Assembly (NCBI RefSeq): GCF_900182605.1 | Contig: NZ_FXTB01000014.1 | Location: 1-55,371, forward strand | From: Saccharicrinis carchari | GTDB taxonomy: Bacteria; Bacteroidota; Bacteroidia; Bacteroidales; Marinilabiliaceae | DNA: 55,371 bases | Reading direction: 5' to 3' | Part shown: positions 34,398 to 41,739 of the stretch, piece after piece | How the letters are laid out: the number at the start of each line of letters is the position of its first letter | Position numbering within the stretch: position 1 is the first letter of the stretch | Position numbers and translations under genes: made by a program | Notes under the pieces: model-generated | What the model was told of the DNA's origin: nothing | Database searches by the model: none | The model's input: the letters and a program-made list of their open reading frames with translations, nothing else

Positions 34398-35000
34398 ATG
34401 AAGAACAAACTTATTTTTTATGTTTTTCTGTCACTAATTGGTTGTGTAAATGCATTTGGTACAGAAAAAACCAAAACAAAATGGCTTATTGGTTTTTCCA
34501 ATAACTTTTTTGTTGAAAAAAATAAAATGAGTGATAATGACGAAACTATTAGTTCTATTGCTCCCTTTATTGGCTATGCTATTACCAATTCTATTTCTTT
34601 TGAGGTAGAATTGGAATGGTTTAATTATGATAAAGTTACAGATAATTCATTTGTTTATGATGCAACGCCTTATATCAGTAAAATAGAAAAGAAACTTTTG
34701 CTTGTTCCTTTTTCGATTAAGTACAAACATAGAGCAGGAAGAAAGCTTAATCCATATCTGAAGATTTCAGGAATTTATCGTAACGAGACAAGAGAATTAA
34801 CTAATTATTATTTCAAGGATTCCCCTTATTTAGGAAAAATAGAGTTCAATAATTTCATGTATGGATTTAGCTTTGGAACCTTTATTCAGTTAGGGGATAA
34901 TGCTGAGTTAAGTATCGGAGGATTTTGTCGAAAAGCAAAGAATGATAATATTGACATTAATAATATTGGAATAAATATTAACTTATTGTTGGAATTATGA
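34398..35000 (+). CDS. Small outer-membrane beta-barrel protein
   Basis: A 200-aa protein. The signal peptide is MKNKLIFYVFLSLIGCVNAF (Cys16 is not in a typical lipobox, so SPase I cleavage after NAF or GTE is more likely). The rest alternates in beta strands typical of an 8-stranded outer-membrane barrel: WLIGFSNNFFVEKN, SISFEVELEWFNYD, LLVPFSIKYKHRAG, FMYGFSFGTFIQLGDNAELS, and a final NIGININLLLEL. Its stop overlaps the start of the M4 protease gene (ATGA), so the two are translationally coupled; it may be an accessory of the protease. Confidence 0.7.
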   Translation: MKNKLIFYVFLSLIGCVNAFGTEKTKTKWLIGFSNNFFVEKNKMSDNDETISSIAPFIGYAITNSISFEVELEWFNYDKVTDNSFVYDATPYISKIEKKLLLVPFSIKYKHRAGRKLNPYLKISGIYRNETRELTNYYFKDSPYLGKIEFNNFMYGFSFGTFIQLGDNAELSIGGFCRKAKNDNIDINNIGININLLLEL

Positions 35001-37466
35001 AAAATACATTTGTTTTACTAGTCACATTAATGGTTTCATTTAACATATTCAGCATGAAATCTGATTCTACCAAAATTAAAATCAAGTGGCATAAAGAAGA
35101 TCTTAAGTCTAAAAATAAATTCTAAAAATAAATTTGAGGAAATAATTAAGAATGATAAATACTTTCAGACAACGAAACTTGATTATGTTGAGAAAGAAAT
35201 TATAAAAACGGAAGAAGGTTTAGATTTTTATTTATACGATGTGTTTTTTAAAGGAATTAAGGTAAAAGGATGCTTTGTTACACTACTAATGAAAGACGGC
35301 CAGATAAAACACTGCAGCAGTAGAATACCAGAAGATATAATCTTTTACGGAAAGGATAATAAGGTAAACACAAAAAACATCAAGGAAATTGCTAAAAGTG
35401 ATTCCATCTTATCTTCTGACCTAACCTATATACAAGATTCTTTAATAAAGAATCTTTTTATACTAGTTCAAGAAGTAGCTATAATAAGGGATGGATTAGA
35501 ATATGTAATTCATATTGATGCAGAAAACGGCGATCTTTTACACGAAGTTTTAAATTCCAAGCGCTTCACAATTAGTACAGATACATTTGAAACCCTATAT
35601 AATGGTTTTCAAACAGCTTACTTCAAAACTGAGAAGACACATAATATATTTGGTAGCTCAAATACTTGGTGGAATTATTTATATGGACAGGTTGGTGCAG
35701 GCACACTGTATGCAGGCGATCTTAACATGTGGTATAAAGAGGATGACTCACCAAGTCAAAATAGTCACTTTATGACTAAAATTGTAGGTTCTGCCTATTG
35801 GGCAGGACAACGGGCATATCTTTACTTTAAAAATATTTTGTCAGCTCCTAATATTAATTGGTCTGTGGTTTTACGGGCAAATACAGATTATGATTTGCCA
35901 TCTGATGAAGTCGCATTATATAATCCAACATCTAATCGTATTATTTACTCAAGAGATAAGCCATTTTGTAGAGATGCGGCTTCCGTTGACATAATTGGAC
36001 ATGAGTATGGACACCATATATCCGATCAGTATACAAATGGTTTAAGTGATCCGTCGTCCTATCATGATGAATCTGGAGCATTATTAGAAGGAATTTCGGA
36101 TATTTTTGCTCGTGCGATTCAATACAACGTAGAAGGCTATAATGAACATCGTATCGAAACGATGGGAGAAGATGTTATAAAAAACGATCCTAAATTGATG
36201 CGCTCATTTAGAGACCCGAATAGTTTGGGTTTTCATTTTGAAGGAAGTTCTTCAACTCCATTAAATGGCCAACCAGATACGTATGAAGGATTATATTTTT
36301 TTAGAGGTTATGCAAATAATGGAGGAGTGCACGTTAATAATGGAGTAATTAATCATTGGATGTACTTGCTCTCAATGGGAGGAAGTGGCAATAACGATCA
36401 TGGTACATATTACAATGTAAATGGGATAGGCATCGATAAAGGAGCAAAAATAGTATTTAATGCACTACCTTTCTTACTGTTCGAGAGTCAATTTTCTGAT
36501 TTCAGGAATGCGACGATAATAGCTGCAGAAAATATTTATGGCTTAGGTTCGAATGAATCTAAACAGGTCGCCAATGCCTGGAACGCGGTAGGAGTTCCTG
36601 GCAATGAGATAACAGCAACCATTACCGGTCCTACGCTTATCTGTGAGCCGGGAACATACACTTATAACATCAACAACCTGCCGGCGGTCGATTCTATCAT
36701 TTGGGAAAAGGGGGTAGGGCTGGTTCTTGTTTCTGGACAAAATACCTCTTCGTGCACTTTTAATGTCCTGAGTCATAATGGTTTTTTTCTGCACGGTAGT
36801 ACCCATGTTACGGCTACCATTGTGTACAAATCAGGGCATAGCATTGAATTGCGACACGATTTGTGGATGGGGTTCCCCTCAGCCCCGGATTGGATGCGTT
36901 ATTTTAATTCGAACGGAATGGAATTTGGCAGCAATCAGTATTACAGTTTCGTTGCAACCAGCAGCACAGCATTTGAAAATATTTCCTATGACTGGGACTG
37001 GGAAGTGTCAGGTGGCACAATATTAAATGGGCAGGGAACTAATTCACTAACTGTAAAAACGGCGACTGCGACAGATACTAAGATACCATTTACAGTAAAG
37101 GTTCGTATAGGGAATTTGTGCGGGTGGGGAAGTTATTTCACACGCACAGGTTATGTTCTTCCCGTGTTCTTGCACCCAGAGTCCATCCCTACAATAGCCA
37201 TCTCCCCCAACCCCACAGTTGGCGAAACCACCCTATCCATCGAATCGGTGTCGGAAGAAAAAAGTTTTGATGAGGCCATCGTATGGGACATGGAGATTTA
37301 TGGCACAAACCAATTGTTGAAAACAAAGAAAACCAGCCTGCGAGGGAAAAGTACAAAAATATACACATCCGGCTGGCAAGAAGGGGTTTATATTGTGCGG
37401 GTTACCTATAAAATACAAGGAAGCCCGGAAAAAGTTATTACCGGAAAAATCGTGGTGAAGCGTTAA
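34997..37466 (+). pseudogene. M4-family metalloprotease with type IX sorting tail, 5' frame broken by a 13-bp duplication
   Basis: The gene starts at ATG 34997 (MKNTFVLLVTLMVSFNIF, signal peptide) and runs to SKNKF before a stop. After removal of one 13-bp repeat unit (35108-35133) the frame continues SKNKFEEIIKNDKYFQTTKL into the rest of the propeptide. The downstream part is open from a GTG at 35241 (741 aa). Thermolysin motifs, numbered from that GTG, are HEYGH at 254-258, the Glu ligand in EGISDIFARA, and the catalytic-His region GGVHVNNGVINHW. A PKD-like segment (about 455-650) follows. The C-terminal type IX secretion tail has ISPNPTVGETTLSI and GVYIVRV. A secreted protease would need the corrected frame. 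Confidence 0.88.
35108..35133 (+). repeat. Exact 13-bp tandem duplication causing frameshift
   Basis: TCTAAAAATAAAT occurs twice in tandem (35108-35120 and 35121-35133). Thirteen is not a multiple of three, so the second unit shifts the protease frame into stops. Deleting one unit restores a continuous frame from 34997 to 37466. Confidence 0.92.
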
Positions 37467-37532
37467 CCGAACTTTAACCCAGGGTTCTTCTGGTTTGTCC
37501 CTGCACCCGGTTCATCCCTCCAATAATTCCGG

Positions 37533-37567
37533 CCCCTGTCGTCAGGCAGGGGTTTCGCTTTTTTTAA
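37533..37567 (+). terminator. Terminator after the protease gene
   Basis: CCCCTG (37533-37538) / CAGGGG (37547-37552) stem followed by TTTCGCTTTTTTT. Confidence 0.7.
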
Positions 37568-37573
37568 TTTAAT

Positions 37574-38154
37574 ATGCCCACAAAAGCGAATACGGCTATG
37601 CCGCTAAAACGGTTTTTGTTATTTTGTGCCATGGTTTCTTTCAAAGACAAAACAGGGGTAAACGACAGGTGGATGTTCATCTGGGTTTACCCCGTTTTGG
37701 CTTTGTTGGCGGTTCATATTGGCAACGACAACACCTTTGACCAGTTGCTCCATATCCCCAGTTACTATTCCGATATTGCTTTTGCGCTAACTTGTGTATA
37801 TTTAACGGGTTGGTACTTTCGTGTTCTTTTCTGAATCTGGAAAAGAGATTCGACTGGAATACCCGGTACAGACAACGAATTGTCCTGTAAATAGTTCTGG
37901 GCATAATAGTGCCTGTAGAGTGATCGTTGGTCTCGAAATCATTTATCTTTCTTTCATCGGCATCAAACTCCGCGACAGTTCCGTATTTTATCTCGAATTG
38001 CCTGTGGCAGGAACGTTCTGTGTGCTTATCAACCTGATTTACTATATTTTATACAGCCGGGCCCATGCAGGGGATGATCCGATGCCTCGATCCAAAGAAC
38101 CGGAAGCATCTTATCTCGATAATTTTGTGGTGAAATCCGGAAAACGCCGGCTGA
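37574..38154 (+). pseudogene. Membrane domain of a LytTR-type regulator, frameshifted and truncated
   Basis: The first frame (37574-37834) encodes MPTKANTAMPLKRFLLFCAM..., then GVNDRWMFIWVYPVLALLAV and a second hydrophobic stretch. After a shift near 37831 the frame reads LNLEKRFDWNTRYRQRIVL, then IVLGIIVPV, with two stops. A third frame (from about 37930) gives GLEIIYLSFIGIKLRDSSVF, then LELPVAGTFCVLINLIYYIL. This is the four-helix membrane region of Bacteroidota LytTR regulators. The DNA-binding half is missing because the gene runs into the IS-end repeat at 38155. Confidence 0.65.
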
Positions 38155-38249
38155 ATGGATATTCCGGAGCAAGCTGACCCCTTAGCAAACGTTGGTTGAA
38201 GTCATGAATTTAGCATGACATTCCGGCGGATGCTGACTCCTTAAAGTGC
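38155..38249. repeat. IS21-like terminal repeat, copy 1
   Basis: A 95-bp segment, almost identical to 55276-55371. Inside are two direct motifs, ATTCCGG-AGCAA-GCTGACCCC (38161-38181) and ATTCCGG-CGGAT-GCTGACTCC (38220-38240), 59 bp apart. Multiple terminal binding motifs of this kind are typical of IS21-family ends in Bacteroidota. An inverted copy of the outer 17 bp (TTGCTCCGGAATATCCA) lies at 38267-38283. No istA/istB genes are present. Confidence 0.7.
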
Positions 38250-38639
38250 TTTTTTGAGGAATAAAGTTGCTCCGGAATATCCACCGCCCATTCGTTTGCG
38301 GATATCGACAAAAAGGCTCGCATCGAATACCGGCTTGGTCGTGAACGCTTTCAGCCCACAAAAGTATTGCAGGTAAAGGTTTTCGGCAATCATGTCCACA
38401 GTCCCCCTGTCGTCCAGTTTCAGCTTGTGTTTGACAATGAGTGCGGCAATAACCGTCCTTACGTCAACGCTTTTGCGTCCCGAGGTGGCATCCAGTTTGC
38501 TGCAATAAACATTGGCTAAGTCGTTCCACGGTACCAGTTTGGCAAGGACAACCCACCTGTTGTTCACGCCCAGTTCGCTTTCGAACGGATGTTTGAATAA
38601 TTCTAACGATAGCTGATTTTGAGGCGTGTATTTGATCAT
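38241..38639 (-). pseudogene. N-terminal fragment of an IS5/IS1182-like transposase
   Basis: 132 codons starting MIKYTPQNQLSLELFKHPFE and containing the DUF772-type region (VNNRWVVLAKLVPWNDLANV, then AALIVKHKLKLDDRGTVDMI and FCGLKAFTTKPVFDASL). Full-length relatives are 400-500 aa and contain a DDE catalytic domain, which is absent. The frame is cut after RKRMGG where it meets the inverted IS-end motif, and the last residues (YSGATLFLKKAL) are encoded by the repeat. Confidence 0.8.
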
Positions 38640-38891
38640 AACTGCAAGGGTTTTGACTATAATTTAATAAAAATCATGCATTTGTGCCAATCAGGACAAG
38701 CCTTTTTATCAACATTTAAGCTTAGTTATCAACACGTTACTGGAGTAGCTATATAAAAACAGCAGACCCGAATTAACTATTAAATGACTTGTCCATTTAC
38801 TATCGATGAGTCAAGCAAAAAATGCAGATCAATAAAAGACATTTAATTTTAGTTTATTTCTATTTTTGCAAGTGGGATTTCATTATATATA

Positions 38892-39350
38892 TTACACAAA
38901 TAATAGCGGCATAAAGCAAGCGATTAAACCTAAATATCCATCGGAGGTTTGAACTTTGTTGGTTAAAACTCCCTGATTAATCAGTTCGTTTCTATCAATT
39001 TTATTCATTACCACCTTCGTTTTAACCGAACGTAATGACTTGTCAACCAGTCTAGCCCCAAATCCATTGTTGTTGCTGGAGTATTGGACCTCGAAATTTT
39101 CGCCACGCACAATAAAATAGCAATTTTTTATATTGCATGGTGCGCATAAGATTTGATATTTTTCTTTGCATTTATGATAGCAAAGATCCCAAGTTTTATA
39201 GGCTACATTGTTAATAACAACCACGTTGTCAGTCTCAGTTAACGTGTAGTTACCAAAAGTGGTGTACGTGTTTCCTTCCATCTTTTGTTTTGCCCAAAGC
39301 GTTGAAAAAGTAAACAATAGGACAGTAGCGATAAAAATTTTGTGTTTCAT
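38892..39350 (-). CDS. Exported hypothetical protein
   Basis: A 152-aa protein. It has a clear signal peptide (MKHKIFIATVLLFTFSTLWA) and a cysteine-rich middle (WDLCYHKCKEKYQILCAPCN, then NCYFIVRG; six or more cysteines between 57 and 78), suggesting disulphides or metal binding. The hydrophobic C-terminus (GYLGLIACFMPLLFV) could be a membrane anchor. Family not recognised; no neighbour in an operon. Confidence 0.6.
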   Translation of the reverse strand: MKHKIFIATVLLFTFSTLWAKQKMEGNTYTTFGNYTLTETDNVVVINNVAYKTWDLCYHKCKEKYQILCAPCNIKNCYFIVRGENFEVQYSSNNNGFGARLVDKSLRSVKTKVVMNKIDRNELINQGVLTNKVQTSDGYLGLIACFMPLLFV

Positions 39351-39565
39351 GACTATTTATTTTAGATGTTTAAAAGATTTTTATTAATGCTATATTTATA
39401 ATGATGGCTTGATATTTGTAAAATTGCAGTTTTTATAAGTTTTAAGGTTTTGTACTGATAGATGTAAATTTATTTGTCATTTTAGCAGCTCTGTGGGGTA
39501 TTATCAACTAGTATTTTTCATTCTGCTATTTCGGAAAAAAAACATCGTACTCTACAAGAGTAAAG
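39351..39565. other. AT-rich spacer
   Basis: About 215 bp; nothing gene-like. Confidence 0.4.
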
Positions 39566-39784
39566 TTATGCATCTGCATAATAGATCTTAAAAGTTTGAG
39601 AAATTTTTGTTTTAGTGATTACTACTACCAAAAGAGTTTCACCCCCAAAAGTTGGAATATCTAAATATTCATCAATAGGCAGTTTTTTATCAAAAAGACA
39701 TTCTCCCGTTAGTTTAAATATTGTAACATGTTCTATTGATATCGGGTCTATTAGTTTTATTCTTTCTCCTTTAATATAAACCAT
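39566..39784 (-). CDS. Small protein resembling a detached type IX sorting tail
   Basis: A 72-aa protein without signal peptide. The pattern IEHVTIFKLTGECLFDKKLP followed by YLDIPTFGGETLLVVVITK and TFKIYY mirrors type IX secretion C-terminal domains, whose usual elements are a VxIYxxxGxxV strand, a GxYxVxV strand and a final KxxV strand. It starts with its own ATG at 39784. It may be a genuine small protein or the 3' remnant of a larger exported protein whose upstream part was lost. No such upstream coding is visible. Confidence 0.45.
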   Translation of the reverse strand: MVYIKGERIKLIDPISIEHVTIFKLTGECLFDKKLPIDEYLDIPTFGGETLLVVVITKTKISQTFKIYYADA

Positions 39785-40413
39785 ACATTTTAATACTTAT
39801 TCTACAAATTAAAATCAAAAGGCAACGACAATCGTTCAATCTTATAGGTTTAGACTATAGAAGTGGTCTAAACCTATGATTTAGGACTAATACAGAACAG
39901 TATATGAGTAGATTAAGATATAGCACAGTTTATTCTATTTTTACTTCGATTATGAGTATATACGCACAATTTGGCTATCAAGGTTCGCTTTATGCCATTA
40001 AATCGGTCAGTATATCCCAACTCCCTGGTCGTCACTTCCGGATTGGAAAAAAAACTTTACTTTTACAATACGCTGCAAACTGAGGCTTACCATGTATAAG
40101 TATTTTTTTTGGCTTCGGGCAATAATTCCTACCGCATTCGCGAGCCGCTTGCAAGCTAGCCATGGTTCATTCCCATATCAGTTTCCCTTTAAATTCCGCA
40201 AAAATATTAAAGGCTAACCGCTCTTGGACGATGGTGGTGTCGATGCTGAGGCTAAGTGTTAAGACTGATGAATTCGATTCTCTTATCACGAAATCGGATT
40301 ACTAGCATTAAAGCTACTCATCATATCTACTTCGTTGTAGTATATTCAGTTATAGTTGACATTGGTTGCTCATTGTTGGTCATTCTTACTAAAAGAAATA
40401 AGAATTCCGTAAT
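39785..40413. other. Region of remnants between small gene and LytTR relic
   Basis: About 630 bp. It contains a perfect 12-bp hairpin (39844-39877). On the minus strand near 40160-40260 there is a short frame LSLSIDTTIVQERLAFNIFA that looks like transposase debris. The duplicated block of the LytTR locus begins at 40323. Confidence 0.4.
39844..39877. terminator. Perfect 12-bp hairpin
   Basis: ATAGGTTTAGAC, 10-nt loop, GTCTAAACCTAT. Sits 60 bp upstream of the minus-strand small gene (39784). Could be a terminator of a lost gene or an operator. Confidence 0.5.
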
Positions 40414-40923
40414 TCAATTGTATTCTAATACTTCTTTAATCACATCTTTATACTTCCTTCCAACCAGAATTGAAACGTCATCAATTTCGATTTTGGTTGG
40501 AGAGAAAGAAGAAACTGTTCCGTGGTTAATAATACACGAACGGTGTACTCGTATAAACGCATCTTTAGGAACGAGATTTTCCATGGTTGAACTATTGTGT
40601 CGTACAATTAATTCAGTTTTTGCGAGTTTTATTCTAATGTTATTTCTTTGGTTTTCAATAAACAAAATGTCTTTCAGTAATACTTTATGGATTGTCTTTT
40701 CTACCTTAACGTCAAGAGTTGGAGTTAAAGGATTTTCTTTTAAAGAATCTTTTCTTGGTTCAATTTTTTGTTGTTTTTTTCGAAACTTCGACTCTTTTAA
40801 ATATATGATGTTCCAAGGGAATATCGGACAATCCCCAGACAATCCCCAAAAAAACAAATGAAACGAATACAACAAATGTTTAATTATTGATTTTTCGTAG
40901 AAATTGAGCACGAAATGGATCAT
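40414..40923 (-). pseudogene. LytTR regulator lacking its membrane domain
   Basis: 169 codons. The first 18 residues (MIHFVLNFYEKSIIKHLL) and the C-terminal LytTR domain (PTLDVKVEKTIHKVLLKDIL to VGRKYKDVIKEVLEYN, about 68-169) match the intact 267-aa paralogue at 48687. The middle is replaced by a short out-of-frame stretch (SGDCPIFPWNIIYLKE) left by a deletion of about 290 bp plus compensating shifts. The reading frame is open, so a soluble DNA-binding protein could still be made. Residue changes such as SCIINHG for SFIINHG exist in the LytTR core. Confidence 0.75.
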
Positions 40924-41041
40924 TTAATACATTAATTTACGCTCTCACAAATTTAAGCTTTTATATAAATTCGACAGACTTCTAACATCTGATTTGCGTG
41001 ATGTCATTCGTACCTTACAAATTGTTGTATGTGCAAAACGC

Positions 41042-41072
41042 TTTGATATATGTGGATGAGGAAATACTTTTG
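41042..41072 (+). promoter_or_regulatory. Bacteroidota promoter, copy in deleted LytTR locus
   Basis: TTTG (41042-41045), 19 bp, TACTTTTG (41065-41072). The same promoter with identical spacing is at 49609-49639. It points right, towards the kinase remnant at 41120. Confidence 0.7.
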
Positions 41073-41119
41073 TAGAGTTTTTAATAATTGTATGTTTCTT
41101 TTCTAATCTCAAATTAATT

Positions 41120-41240
41120 ATGAATAACTCTAAAAACAATGATGAACTAATCAAAGGTGTGCAGGAATTGAAGCAAGAGAATAAAGTCTTAATGGCAGCA
41201 TTATAAGAAAAAGACCTGATTAAACTCTATCTAATGAAAA
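41120..41240 (+). pseudogene. 5' remnant of a PAS histidine kinase gene
   Basis: ATG at 41120 encodes MNNSKNNDELIKGVQELKQE, then NKVLMAAL and a stop, then (same frame) EKDLIKLYLMKTKL. It aligns with the start of the 443-aa kinase at 53998 (EDLIKELQELKQENKVLIAL, then LMKTNL). Homology stops after about 40 codons. This suggests that the present-day terminal kinase and this relic share an origin. Confidence 0.7.
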
Positions 41241-41271
41241 CTAAATTAACCCCAGCAGCACATCCATATCT

Positions 41272-41655
41272 GTTAAGAGCGAAGATAACATTACTGCCAA
41301 AGGTTTTATCAACAACGAACAAGCCGCTAGTCATTCGCACCGAATACCACAGGAGCCAAATGGTATTTTAGTGTGGACAGATGAAATCAACAAACTTTTT
41401 AAACATGGCTGCAACGATGTGGTATTTCTGTACGTAGCGGTTGTGGATACAAATGGGACTATTGTCCCCGACGCAAAAATTATCATCACCTTTATAGTTG
41501 TAGGGGGATGCCGAGTTGATTGGCATAAACCCCATGGAAGCGAAAGTTGGAATAGCAACTATGCTGCTAAAAGCGGGTAGTAAAAAAGGAAACTTAACAT
41601 TGTAGCAGAATCGCAGGGATTAAACAAAGGACAACTCAACGTAACCGTGTTATAA
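41272..41655 (+). pseudogene. C-terminal fragment of a GH2-type glycoside hydrolase
   Basis: Reads DVVFLYVAVVDTNGTIVPDA, then IITFIVVGGCRVDW, and after a frameshift EAKVGIATMLLKAGSKKGNL. These match the Ig-like C-terminal domains of GH2 beta-galactosidase-like enzymes (DVVYVTVxVVDxNGxxVPxA, then GxxxxLLKAGxxxG). Only this end is left and it contains stops. It lies just upstream of susC, so the polysaccharide locus once held another enzyme. Confidence 0.6.
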
Positions 41656-41739
41656 TAAATTGAGCCTAGCTTCAAAGGATAAGGTTAAGGCGAAGCTGTA
41701 TGTAATTAATTAATAATCAGAATGTAAAACATAGTGTAA

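Larger units (their letters stand above)
40323..41140. repeat. Duplicated LytTR locus, copy 1 (deleted)
   Basis: Matches 48596-49707 along its length, covering the LytTR gene end to end plus its upstream promoter region and the first codons of the divergent gene. This copy lacks about 290 bp that encode the membrane helices (corresponding to about 49100-49386). The flanks diverge: here the divergent gene is a kinase head; at the other copy it is the esterase gene. Confidence 0.85.

Noticed and set aside
35241-35243. GTG as the true start of the M4 protease
   Set aside because: It would remove the signal peptide and half of the propeptide; the intact upstream part is restored by removing one 13-bp repeat.
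40256-40861. 201-codon plus-strand frame
   Set aside because: Antisense to the LytTR remnant; the same region in the intact paralogue carries a clear LytTR domain on the other strand.
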